Assembly (NCBI RefSeq): GCF_000485595.1
Contig: NW_014577915.1
Coordinates: forward strand, 109,134 to 144,298
Direction of reading: 5' to 3'
DNA from: Priapulus caudatus
Lineage: Eukaryota > Priapulida > Priapulimorpha > Priapulimorphida > Priapulidae
DNA length: 35,165 nucleotides
Shown: in pieces, positions 8,275 to 23,690 of the stretch
Layout: each line of letters begins with the position of its first letter
Position numbering within the stretch: position 1 is the stretch's first letter
Translations under genes and position numbers: made by a program
The notes under the pieces: generated by a model
Told to the model about the DNA's origin: nothing
The model's input: only the letters and a program-made list of their open reading frames with translations
The model's database searches: none

Positions 8275-11200
8275 TCATGACGATTCAGCTGCAGCACATG
8301 AGTCGCTGTACGTTTTGCCAAGCTTCTCAAAGATGGGTATAGGTGGCACCACTGTTTGGAAGAGCTGAAAGTTAATCAATTGTCATAAGCATATAATAAG
8401 CAGTCGTACAGCATACAATATATAATAAGCAGTCGTACAGAACAAAATTTGATTATACTACTTAATAGTGATGATTCAAGTGAATAATTTTCAACACTGC
8501 ACCACCTATTTTATACCAAATTTTATTATTTAATTTGCACCATAAAACGTGACCATCAACAAAACCTTTAGAAAAATTGTATTATTGTGCAAAATCTGAA
8601 AATTATCTTCACCTGTTTTGATTCGTCCAACTCCCTGAAATATTTTGTACCATAAGGCAGACTCCCATATTTGCTCTTGGAGTGGAGTAAGGGCTCATAC
8701 TTGTAGTCAGTGTGTGAGAAAGGAAGGAAGCTGCAAGCAGTGAATGAATGAATGGGATACGAAATTCTAATTTTTTTTAAATTTAGATTTTCTAAACTTA
8801 TCTTCAAACAAGTCTATTTAATACAGCAATCACTGATGAAAATACAGGCCCACTGAATGTACCTACATAAATAACTGCATACATAAATACGTAAATAACT
8901 GTTAATGTATATGCGGTGTTGTGTTCAGGATACGCAGCTGACCCCAGATTTATAACAAAACAACAAAGCTCCACAATTTCGGTTTCAAGCCATGCAAACC
9001 CTGGAAGTCGTTTTCTGCCATGCATTTCAGAATTTCCAGTTAATTACATTACTAATATGCAGCATCAAATAGTATCATGACATGCTCTTCTTTCCATATA
9101 CGATGAATTCATGTCTCTTCTCACTGCAGCTACGCGTGCACTGACGTTGCCACCGGTAGAGAAACACAGACGGGTCATACATGTTGTCGTTGACACGTTG
9201 CGTCCAATCACGCTGGCGGTCAGCGGCTCTGGTCTCCTCCTCCGAGGTGAACGACGTTGCCAGCCGTAACGTGGGTTGCAGTGTCTTGTATCTCTGCTGG
9301 TACACCTGTGCCGGTGGTTTGAATGGGCCCTGAAATGGAACTACACATGTGAGCTGTAGACACACTAAAAATAAACTTGTAAAATAGGCTTATAAAACAA
9401 TCAGTATACCCTCTTACTAAATTTACTGAATTGGCCTAAAGCGATTCATATAGCATTGATAGGCAGTTCTACTCTATCAGTGCTGCAATAGGACATTATA
9501 AAAACAATGCTCAGTAATGAAATGCCTCAAAGCAAATATTTTGGGGTGTAAATGTACACATACACCTACAAACTGGGTGAACATGAGTTAGAAACGATAT
9601 CCAAGAGGGAGCATGATCATCTCGCTGAGAAAGATTAGTCAGTTGTAATGAACTGTTGTATTCTGCTATCATGCACAAAAGATGTATGTGCAAGAGAACA
9701 GACTGTGCAGGGACGCAAGTGACCAACTTGACGTGAGATTGCACTAAGTTTAATTGGGGTTGCTGTGTAGGTTATCCTACATAAGTAGATAAAGCATCTG
9801 TCAACAATAGTGTCTCACGTCTGTATGGCTTCAACTACAGTTTGCATATCTGGGATACATGTTAATATTGATTCGAAAATCTATCAATTCTGGATGTGAA
9901 TGCCTGTGTGTGTTATCACCTGAATCTTCTGTCCAACAGGTGGAAGGGGTTGTCTCTGCTTACATATGTCTCTATATGGTGTTTGTTCCTGTGTCTGTGC
10001 TCTTCTTTGTTTTCCTTCCATCTGTGTTTTTGCAAGCCTCCTTTTTGCAGACAAGAGTCTCTCCTCAATTGCTTTCAGTCGTCTGTGGGAGCAACGAACA
10101 GTAAAAGCCAATCTGAAATATTTTGCTATTGCAAAGCTTTCATGAGTAAAACAACCCAACCACCTCTTTAGAGGCAAAAAACTACCTATAATATTCACAT
10201 GTGTCCACATCCGAAGCGACTGACACCAACTTCACACCAACTGATCTTCTAAAGTACATTACAATAGGCTATATTAACGAATCACTTACGGCTGACTTGG
10301 TAGACCATAAATTCCGGGTTTTACAGCCGTGCTAACAAGGTGGTGATTCTGCTCTGCTTCTTTTTGGAGACTGGCACGTAGCTCACTTTCACGGGCCATC
10401 GTCTCTTCTACCTGCTTCTGTTGATGGTACTCTTCCAAGTAATTTCTATGGGGATAAACCACGAAGTTGCACATTTAAAAAGTTACAAATGTATTAGATA
10501 AATAATTGTATATTTAGATTTTTTTTTTTTTAATATAAATAATCAATTATTTAAAAAAAATATTTCTAGTAAATATTGAACCACATTTTCATGTAGCATA
10601 ATCTAAACCTACTCTAACTTAAAATGTGCATTAAACCTAGATTATTGTTTCCCTTGAAGCAAACTGAACATAATCTAATTTTGGATTAGCGTTACTCCCA
10701 CCTTATCACTTCATTCTTGATCTGCAGATTATCCAGGTATTTTCTTCGTTGATAGAAGTTGAATATATACTTCCGTGTGTAGTAACCACGCCAGATTTTC
10801 TGTATCTGGAATGTATAAATAATTCTATAAAACGTGCTGATTATGAACAATAATGTCATGGTGAGGGACAGTGTTGCCAGGTTGTTTTCTAATCGAAAAT
10901 CCAATCTCAGCAGCGGGCACCCATGGTTGTACTAGGGCAGTAGTTTAGGAAATGTGTAAACTACACACTCATAGACACCTTGTTCACAGATAGTATAAAT
11001 GGATGTAGTTGAATGCATGTTACCTAGCATTAGTATGTTCACTTATTTCTGATAAACGTGAACTGCATGTTTGTAAAATTTCACCCTATTGCTTCCAAAC
11101 TTGATTCCTCAAGTTACCAGTGCCCGGGCAGTAGATTCATAGGCGCACACCAATCATTATCAAGCTTTAAACTTACCCTACAAGTTAGCTAACAAGAAGC

Positions 11201-12981
11201 TAACAAGCCCTACCACCATAAGTTGCCTAGCAAGTAACATTAGTTATATGCATTGGGTATATGTAATATGACATGTTTCTGCTTTTACAAATGGTTAAAC
11301 ATCACAGTTAAAAGATTAGCGTAAAGTCAAAATTTAGTTTATTTTAAGTGAAATACTGAATCAATTAAATGTTCATGTATTTGTTCATTTAGATGATTAA
11401 ATTTCACCTTGAAAGCCATAGAGTTGTAGTATTCTTGCTTCATGTTTGCAACTAAATGCGCCAAATGTTGTCGGTACATCTTCCTTCCTACATAACCTCT
11501 CCATATTTTCTGAATATGTACTGCTGAGTCATTCAAATACCTAAGTTAAGAAAATATGGTTCAATATATTCAACAGTGTACAGAAACACATGGTATAGTA
11601 ACACCTGGGTATAACACACTGATACACCATTATAATTTTGTACTTGTATTTGTAACATAATTTATTCATAACAGAAACAAATACTTTATAAGTTGTTGAA
11701 TATTTGACATACAAAGTATAATTATAACATAGCAGTGAGTCATGACAATTTTTTAAATTGATGAAGGATGCCACAGCCTTGCTTATTGTTACCTGACAAA
11801 ATAATTGAAAATGCAATAAACACAGACGCTGCATACTTACGCAGATGGGGGTCGTTGTCGTATCAGGTACTACAGATATGTACCCGAGGTAGTTTTAGGT
11901 TGTTTAGTATTATGTTTATATTTTTATATGAGGTATGTTTAGGGTTAGGGTTAGTGTTAGGGTTAGGGTACACTTCTGTAGTACAAGTCTGGTACACTTT
12001 GTGTGTACATATATGTACCTCGGGTACATATCTGTAGTACCTGATACGACAACGACCCCTTGAGCCATAGGCCTACTTACCTGAGATAAGCCCGGACTCT
12101 CAGTCCACGGAACCAGCTTTGTACTTTGACTGCAGCTCTATATTCTTTTTCTCTTTGAATTTGTGCCTCACTGGAAAATATGAAGTAATCTTACTATTGA
12201 CACTGAATGGCTATAACTTTTATTTATATCGACAGGACTGCCTGTGTACTGCGTACAGGCTACAGCTTCTTGCTTGCTTGCGTGCGTGTTACTCCAATAT
12301 TCGTACTCGTAGTCTGTCTTGGTGCAAATCCACTTTAGGCACCTTAGGTATCACGAAGTGATGCACAGATTTCTGTGCATCATCAACTGATGCACAGACT
12401 TTCCGTATATCAAGGAATGATGCAAAAAGTGAAAAACCCTAACCCTAAACCTAACCATAACCGGGCCTAAGTTCTATAACACACTTCGTGATACCTAGGC
12501 TAAGGTTATACTTTATGACTTAGGGGTAGGGTTAGGGTTTTTGCATCATTCCTTGATATACGGAGTCTGTGCATCAGAATTGATGATACACAGAAGTCTG
12601 TGCATCACTTCGTGATACCTAAGGTACCTAAACTCTAAAGTGGATTTGCGCCCTAGTACTGTAAAGTAGTCCCCGTTGCCAGTGCCACGGACAGTGCCAC
12701 TGGCACTGCCTAAATTGAAAACACTGAACTTGATTTTGAGTCAGTTGAAAAATGACTTGTCTGAGTTTGAACTTTGAGCGATTCTACTCTCTACTCTAGA
12801 CTCTAGTCTAAATAAATCTATATTGTAAAATTTGTATAATGATTCTGGTAGTTCCAGACTATATATAAAACTAATTCCAATAATTTTATCAAGCAATAGT
12901 AAGAATAATTTACTTGCTTCTTGTGTATATAGCCGCAATAATTTCATCGCAACGTGATAGTAGTTGGATGTAAGTGGCCAT
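8275..12981 (-). CDS. SPATA17: Spermatogenesis-associated protein 17 (IQ-motif protein), complete
   Basis: Nine phase-consistent exons in transcript order: 12914-12981 (ATG), 12081-12170, 11408-11540, 10702-10805, 10290-10445, 9920-10082, 9181-9329, 8613-8730, 8275-8364 (TGA). The CDS is 1071 nt, 356 aa, close to the roughly 360 aa of vertebrate SPATA17. Three IQ calmodulin-binding motifs follow each other: VKVQSWFRGLRVRAYLR, VHIQKIWRGYVGRKMYR, IQKIWRGYYTRKYIF. Then come a Glu/Gln-rich coiled segment, PGIYGLPSQP, a basic region, GPFKPPAQVYQQRYKTLQPT, QRVNDN, and a conserved tail (KSKYGSLPYGT, VVPPIPIFEKLGKTYS). The exon 7 donor after AACAT is chosen because it joins VNDN directly to FLPFS as in vertebrates. 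The protein acts in sperm flagella and cilia, probably through calmodulin. It converges on RAP1 with 520 bp between stops. Confidence 0.95.
8393..8443. repeat. Short direct repeat in SPATA17 intron
   Basis: ATAATAAGCAGTCGTACAG occurs twice, about 31 bp apart, just upstream of the last SPATA17 exon. It is a recent tandem duplication with no evident role. Confidence 0.5.
11847..12058. mobile_element. TIR element with internal TTAGGG repeats (SPATA17 intron)
   Basis: Left TIR GGGGTCGTTGTCGTATCAGG...CCGAGGTA and right TIR TACCTCGG...CCTGATACGACAACGACCCC form about 45-bp inverted repeats with almost no mismatch. The interior includes five TTAGGG-type units (11939-11968, one variant TTAGTG). No clear TSD. 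It ends 18 bp from the SPATA17 exon 12081-12170 donor. Right-end copies occur at 25573, 30391 and 32861. Confidence 0.75.
12321..12652. mobile_element. Foldback element with telomere-like motifs in both arms
   Basis: A 330-bp near-palindrome. GGTGCAAATCCACTTTA at the left mirrors TAAAGTGGATTTGCGCC at the right, and inside them TATCACGAAGTGATGCACAG, CCGTATATCAAGGAATGATG and CCCTAACCCTA/TAGGGTTAGGG are mirrored. The arms are about 130 bp and further split by small hairpins. No convincing TSD. It lies in SPATA17 intron 1 (12171-12913). Confidence 0.72.
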
Positions 12982-12998
12982 GTTTGGACGCCGTTTTT

Positions 12999-13012
12999 GT
13001 TGTCGTGGAAAC
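12999..13012 (-). promoter_or_regulatory. RFX X-box in SPATA17 proximal promoter/5' UTR
   Basis: On the minus strand the site reads GTTTCCACGACAAC, a full match to the X-box consensus RYYNYY-N(1-3)-RRNRAC, ending 18 bp upstream of the SPATA17 ATG. RFX factors binding X-boxes near start codons are the standard switch for ciliary genes. The match and position are seen in the sequence; function is inferred. Confidence 0.6.
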
Positions 13013-13282
13013 CTAAAAACAACGACATTGCTTCATGTTCTTCCGAAAAGCTTTTGTCTTTGTCGGAATTTTACTTTTTTCCATTTTGTTATAACATTAT
13101 AAAACTAATTAATTGCATGTCATATATCATTATCCTTATTGATATCACGAATAAGTTTTATGTAAAGCTACTTTCAACGTGACAAAAACGTTGTCATGGT
13201 CATCGTTACCGCCACGTTCAGTCTGCGGCCCGACAAAGAGTGAAGAGCAGAAAGTGGAGATGATATTATACACACAAGAGCG

Positions 13283-13284
<2 letters not shown>

Positions 13285-13313
<29 letters not shown>
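13285..13313. repeat. (AC)n microsatellite
   Basis: About 14 uninterrupted AC units. Confidence 0.9.
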
Positions 13314-13325
13314 CAGTGTTGTAGT

Positions 13326-13481
13326 CGAGTCCGCACCCACCGAGTCCGAGTCCGAGTCCGAGTCCGCACCCCCCGAGTCCGAGTCCGCACCCCCGAGTCC
13401 GAGTCCGAGTCCGCACCCCCCGAGTCCGAGTCCGAGTCCGAGTCCACACCACCTGAGTCCGAGTCCGAGTCCGAGTCCAGT
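13326..13481. repeat. GAGTCC hexamer minisatellite
   Basis: Runs of two to four GAGTCC units are separated by GCACCCCC or similar spacers, giving a second-order repeat. It is followed at 13486-13555 by a poly(T) and GGGAAAAAATCGG-type repeat. Confidence 0.85.
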
Positions 13482-13732
13482 TTTGATTTTTTTTTAAAGG
13501 GAAAAAATCGGAAAAAGGGAAAAAAATCGGGAAAAAAGGGAAAAAAAGGAAAAGATCGCAACAGTGCATCGTAGACATTCGAAAGTGTATTCAAGACATT
13601 CGATGTTTCACGTGAGGTCATAGATCAGGTCACGTGTATTTGTTATGTGTTGTGGTTGGCAGAAGCGAAGCGTGCTGCTTGACATTTACAGATGAATGAC
13701 CACATGTTCTGATAGAAAGCGCTGTTTATGTA

Positions 13733-13904
13733 GTGCACGTACACGTGCGTGCTGCGTGCATGCGTGTGCACGTACACGTGCGTGCGTGTGTGCGTGCGTG
13801 CGTGCGTGCGTGTGCACGTACACGTTCGTGCGTTCGTGTGCACGTACACGTGCGTGCGTGCGCACGTACACGTGCGTGCGTGCGCACGTACACGTGCGTG
13901 CGTG
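13733..13904. repeat. GTGC / CACGTACACGTG minisatellite
   Basis: Units of GTGC repeats alternate with CACGTACACGTG, a 12-bp palindrome. The same vocabulary recurs at 19.8-21.2 kb and 26.1-26.3 kb. Truncated by an assembly gap. Confidence 0.85.
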
Positions 13905-13929
13905 NNNNNNNNNNNNNNNNNNNNNNNNN
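13905..13929. other. Assembly gap (25 N)
   Basis: A run of 25 N between the GTGC minisatellite and a CA tract. The true length is unknown. Confidence 0.98.
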
Positions 13930-19060
<5,131 letters not shown>

Positions 19061-19696
19061 TTTATTGCTAAGAAGTTTAATCACAATTACGTGCTGGCGC
19101 TTCAGCAATGTACGATTCTGCTTGTTTCTAGGTTGGGAGTGCAGGAGGGTTACTGACTTCTATCAGAGATGGAACTGCATCCTTTCTCAGCCTCTTAAAT
19201 TTTTTGACTTGCTCTTGTGTTTTTAATAAAGGTGGAAGGGATCGGGTGAAGGAATTATGGAAAATAAGATAAAGTACAGACAGTATGCATTTTTTATTAG
19301 CAAAATTATTCAGCATGTGTTGGTTTAGTTTTGATATTGCCTAGTGCTTCAGTGCCCAGCAGTGAATATTTCTCAAACGTATTTTTCTGTTTATGTATAT
19401 TTCTTAAAATCAAGCCTGGTACATGTATAACGACCCATGAGTCACACGACGAGAAGCAGAGAAAGCAATGTTTTTTACTAATTTCCCATACTAATAATAG
19501 TTATGTTTTTAAATAGGTACAGCATATCACATTTCAAAGCAGCCAGTGATTTTTACCCTTGTCAGCTGGACACATAAATTGAGATGCCTCAAAAAGACAA
19601 AATGATCCTCGCAAATTAGCAGATATTTGCATGGGCTGTCTTTTAACCCGTCAATGTTGGCTCTTCCTATGTTGCAGATCCACTTCCGAAGTCTAT

Positions 19697-21295
19697 AGCC
19701 TCGTCTACACGACGACGCTTAACTCGAGTTAAGCTAACTCGAGTTAAGCGTTAACTCGAGTTAGCGATTATGTAGCGTCTACACGACAACAGCCCCCGAT
19801 AGCGATTATACCGATTATTATGCATCGTGCGTGCGTGTTGTATGTAAACGTGCGTGCATGCGTGCGTGCGTGTGTATGTAAACGTGCGTGCATGCGTGCG
19901 TGCGTGCGTGTGTGCGTGCGTGCGTGTGCATATGCACGTAGACATGCGTGCGTGCGTGTGCACGTACACGTGCGTGCGTGCGTGTGCACGTACACCGTGC
20001 GTGCATGGGTGTGTGCGCGTGCGTGTGCACGTACACGTGCGTGCGTATGCACGTACACGTGCGTGCGTGCGCGCGTGTGCCGGTACACGTTCGTGCGTGC
20101 GTGCGCGTGCGTGCGTGCGCTCCGTGTGTGCACGTACACGTGCGATGCGTGTGTGCACGTACACGTGCGTTGCGTGTGTACGTACACGTGCGTGCATGAG
20201 TGTATGCGTGTGTGTGCACGTATATGTGCGGCGTGCGTGTACACGTAATATCGTGGCGTGCCGTGCGTGCGTGCGTGCGTGTGCAAGTACACGTGGGGGG
20301 CCCCCCGCGTGCCCGTGTTGCGTGTGTACGTATACGTGCGGGCATTTGCGTGCGTAGTGGGCACAGTACACGTGCGTTGCATGCGTGAGTTGTGTGCGTT
20401 GTGCACTATCACGGCGTGCGATGCGTTGAGTGCGCGCGTGTCGCACGTACATTCTGCGTGCACGTACATTTCGTGCGTGCAATGCGTGCGTACATGCGTG
20501 CCATGTGCACGTACACGTGCGTGTGTATACGCAACGTAACACGATGTCGTGCGGCGTGCCTGAACGGTGCGTGTGCACGTAACTAGCGTGCGTGCATGCG
20601 TGCCTGCGTGCGTAGTGCACGGTACAGTTCGTGTCGTGGCGCGAGGATCGCTGTGCCGGTACAGCTCGTTGCGTCCGTCGTGTGAGCACGTACACTGCGT
20701 GCGTGCTGCGTGCGTTGTGCGCGCGTGTGCATGGGCTACGGTAGACTGCGTGCGTGCGGGGTTTGTGAATCTTACACGTGGCGTGCATGTGTCGTGCGTG
20801 CTCGTGTTGTGCACGTACACGTGAGCGTGCGTGCGTGCGTGGTAGCGCGCTGTGTGCAGGTACACGTTCGTGCGTGCGTGCGTGGCGTGTCAGGTACACA
20901 GTGTGTGCCATGTAGTCGTGCGGTGCGTGCGTGCGTGCGTGTGTGTGCAAGTACACTGCGTGCATGCAATGTGCACGTAGACGTGCGTGAGTGGCAGTGC
21001 GTGCGTGCGTGCTGTTGTGCACGTATCACGTGCGTGCATCGCGTGCGTGTCATCCGTATCAACGTGCGTGCTAATGAGTGTGTGCGTGCTGTGCAAGTAC
21101 AACGTGCGTGCGTGGCGTGTCAGTGCGTGCGTGCGTGCGTAGCGTGCTGTGCGTGGCGTGCGTGGAGTGTGTACGTACATCGTATCTAGTGGTTGGCCGC
21201 CTATCGTGGAGTTATGTACTTATTCGCGTAACTCTGAGTTAAAGCGTCTACACGGGGCCTTACACTCGATGTTAAGGCCCCGTGTAGACGAGGCT
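19697..21295. mobile_element. 1.6-kb TIR element filled with GTGC minisatellite
   Basis: Left end AGCCTCGTCTACACGAC; right end, inverted, AGCCTCGTCTACACGGGG. Flanks TAT (19694-19696) and TAT (21296-21298) form a 3-bp duplication. Inside the ends are TTAACTCGAGTTA-type palindromes and second copies of the TIR core (GCGTCTACACG). Between them, about 19.82-21.18 kb, lies a 1.36-kb degenerate array of GTGCGTGC and CACGTACACGTG. No coding frame is credible. It sits in THAP intron 1, with the exon 2 acceptor AG overlapping its TSD. Confidence 0.72.
19815..21180. repeat. GTGC/CACGTACACGTG minisatellite array
   Basis: Units of roughly 30-45 nt contain (GTGC)n, then GTGCACGTACACGTGC. The array is cleaner at the left and increasingly indel-ridden to the right. 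It holds many CACGTG E-boxes. Long open frames of Ala/Cys/Val/Arg or His/Thr/Arg on both strands are repeat artefacts. Confidence 0.9.
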
Positions 21296-21385
21296 TATGT
21301 ACATAATCATCATCTACATGTGTCATGTAATGATTGGTGGTATTATTTACAATTGCATATCGTGTTAACTGGCATTTTTTCACAG

Positions 21386-21427
21386 AACAAAGGGCAGCAG
21401 GAAATTACACAGATCACCGCGAACAAA
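21386..21427 (+). CDS. Candidate 42-nt microexon, unknown gene
   Basis: TTTTTTCACAG precedes and GTAAGT follows a 42-nt block encoding NKGQQEITQITANK in phase 0. Both splice signals are near consensus. No flanking plus-strand exon is recognised, so this is only a candidate. Confidence 0.25.
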
Positions 21428-21877
21428 GTAAGTTTTTCTTAACTTTAACTGTTAGCTTCACAAGATTGTATCTTGTATTAGTTTTACATTGATATTATGA
21501 TTACAGTATGATTAAACAATCAATAAGTACAGTCTCTGTTCGTGTGCACAGCAGTCAGTGAGTCACTGCATCTGTCACTGCCGTCCTAACAAATTTATTG
21601 TTTGCAAACGTATATAGCATGCAACACGTGATAAATCTAGTACCTATCATGATCTGTGGGAAACTTATACCTATATTAAAAACGCTATATCTGGGGGTTT
21701 CTTCCTTGTATTGGAACAATTTCCCGCACTGCAATAACCACCAGCTGATGCCTGGTGAGTAGTTGACCGCTTCATTCGCCAGGGGCAGCACCATCGAAAC
21801 GCAGGGTATACGAAGCAGGGTATACGAAGTGTCCAGTCTGTGTATCCGTTAGTCTGTGCGCCGGCCGTGGTCCGGCC

Positions 21878-21961
21878 ACTGATCTCTATTATACTAATTT
21901 ATATAATATATTATATATGTATAATATACTATATAATATAGTTAATATAATAGAGATAAGT
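21878..21961. mobile_element. 84-bp hairpin MITE with 9-10-bp TSD
   Basis: Ends ACTGATCTCTATTATA and, inverted, ACTTATCTCTATTATA (15/16), with an AT-rich centre. Flanks GGTCCGGCC (21869-21877) and GGTTCCGGCC (21962-21971) look like a target duplication differing by one T. Size, hairpin form and TSD length recall the element at 4877-4951. Confidence 0.55.
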
Positions 21962-22103
21962 GGTTCCGGCCGTGCGCGTTCATCTTCGAGAATAATATTG
22001 ACGTGAAAAAAGGTTTGTGTAACTGATTTCTTTATTCGTTTTAGCCGAAAGGCGTAGTGAGGATGTCTATCCATCCCGATAACCATTTACCGTATTATAG
22101 AAA

Positions 22104-22164
22104 TGTATATATAGTATATATAATATATATATATATATATATAGATACTATATATATATATATA

Positions 22165-22200
<36 letters not shown>

Positions 22201-22230
22201 CGCGCGCGCGAGCGAGAGAGAAAGAGATTA
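22104..22230. repeat. (TA)n then (GA)n/(CG)n microsatellite
   Basis: A TA tract of about 80 nt passes into GA repeats and CGCGCGCGCGAGCGAG. Confidence 0.9.
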
Positions 22231-22920
22231 TATATAGCCTAAGTGGTGCACTTTTCCGCATTCGGCTCGGTGTTGCTCGATCGCGTAATGAATAATGAAT
22301 GCACTTGCTAGCGATCTATTATAGCCTGCTTGTGAAGCCATGAACGAGAAGCTCAACTGCTGCGCTTAGTATAGCTAATTTTAACCGCTAGGGGTTTTGG
22401 ATACACGATATAGTTTATAAATGATAAGGATGTAAATGATCAGCTGATGTTTCGTGCGTAATTGCGCATAGAAATGCCCATGCACATGAACAAATTTTGT
22501 CGACAGTTTGCACTAGCGTTTGTTACGGCCGTCACGATAATATATACAGTGAATTATATTCGCTGCGCAACGTTTATCGGCTAAGAATTTAAACATAAGA
22601 AAGCGCACAATTTTCTATTAAACCGTGGTATTTTCTTAATTATGAACCTGGTAAATCTGTAATTTTCGCATTTGTACGCGCACGCATGTGCTTGGAACCC
22701 GCATGCGCACGCACACTTCGCCGCACACACTTGCACGAACCACTGGCACGAACGCACATAGATATGTGAGTGACGTAAGTGGCTGGTGGAGTTGGATCTC
22801 AGTGATAATAAGTGCTGCCATCTTCCGAGTCAGAAAATGTTTTTTTTTACAATGTCTATATTACCAGGCGCGTACCATAACGCAGATACGCAATTGCGTA
22901 TCACCAAACATTTTTTTTAT
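22231..22920. other. Intergenic, nothing recognised
   Basis: Mixed-composition DNA with moderate CpG and no coding or RNA gene that I can support. Confidence 0.4.
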
Positions 22921-23022
22921 TGCAGAAAGAGAAAGAGACGGAGAGAGAGAGAGAGATGGCGAGAGAGAGAGAAAGAGAGAGACAGAGAGAAAGAGGGAGA
23001 GAGAGAGGGCGAAAGAGAGAGA

Positions 23023-23092
<70 letters not shown>

Positions 23093-23107
23093 GAGAGAGA
23101 GAGAGAA
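22921..23107. repeat. (GA)n microsatellite
   Basis: About 185 nt of GAGA with occasional AAGA and GGCGA interruptions. Confidence 0.92.
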
Positions 23108-23690
23108 GAGAGTCAGAGGTCAGTCAGTCAGTCAGACTGTCCGCTCTTAAGATTAAAGTTTGCCAACAAAACGTATTATTGATAGCATGTTACTAACAGT
23201 AAACACTAACGACAAATCCAAAGTCTGATATTAAAGCTTTATTAATAGTATAGCCTTATAAATATTAATCTTCTGATGTTTTGGCCTAGCGTGACTCTGA
23301 TACCTCTGATAGAAATTAGCGTTACGTGAAACGCCTCGTGTTTATTTAACCGTGAACGCGATTTATATTATATTAGCGTTTAGCGTGAATTTATTTTTTC
23401 ACTTGATCTTAAAGCGAATTTTGATCTCTTTGATTCACCATTTTTACACAATGTCATCCAGCGTAGACTGGTCGGCTGCGTCTCGACATATGTCTATGAG
23501 ACTATCTCTACTCATAAGCGTTACTACATCAGTGCGTTTAGGCGGGAGGGATTGGTGGGCTAGCTACCCCCCCTCTGTTGCGACTCACAATATTTTCACA
23601 TGAGTCACGCGCTGTATATAACCTCACCTGATGCATAGGATGCATGCTCCCATCGCTGGGCACCAGACCCGCACACGCTTGCTCGCCCGC
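23108..23690. other. Intergenic, nothing recognised
   Basis: No supported gene. The open frame around 23352-23603 has no recognisable domain and no splice context. Confidence 0.4.

Larger units (their letters stand above)
19128..21775 (-). pseudogene. THAP zinc-finger gene, probably disrupted
   Basis: The exons spell a C2CH THAP DNA-binding domain. Exon 1 (21644-21775, ATG at 21775) encodes GYCSAGNCSNTRKKPPDIAF and, after a 10-nt insertion that shifts frame and creates TAG, YKFPTDHDR. Exon 2 (19692 down to 19557 or 19599) gives LRKWICNIGRANIDGL and KYLLICEDHF. Exon 3 (19128 to about 19340) gives SFTRSLPPLLKTQEQVKKF and RLRKDAVPSL, then stop. The invariant residues are there: C-x4-C, the Pro of KFP, the Trp, C-x2-H, and the AVP-type box. 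The exon 1/2 phase (AG+A) fits only when the 10 nt are discounted. AATAAA follows the stop by about 60 nt (minus strand, 19061-19066). It may be a solo-THAP protein or transposase remnant. The exon 2/3 junction is uncertain. Confidence 0.72.

Noticed and set aside
11939-11968. Chromosome end or telomere fusion scar
   Set aside because: Only five TTAGGG units inside a TIR element within an intron of an intact gene.
13326-13481. CRISPR-like array
   Set aside because: Spacers are themselves repetitive and repeat units are 6 bp; this is eukaryotic minisatellite DNA.
19751-21022. 423-codon minus-strand frame rich in His, Ala, Arg, Thr
   Set aside because: It is the translation of the GTGC/CACGTG minisatellite. 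Several frames on both strands are equally open and no domain is present.
22688-23182. Arg-Glu dipeptide frames over GA repeats
   Set aside because: Microsatellite translation; three frames give the same pattern.
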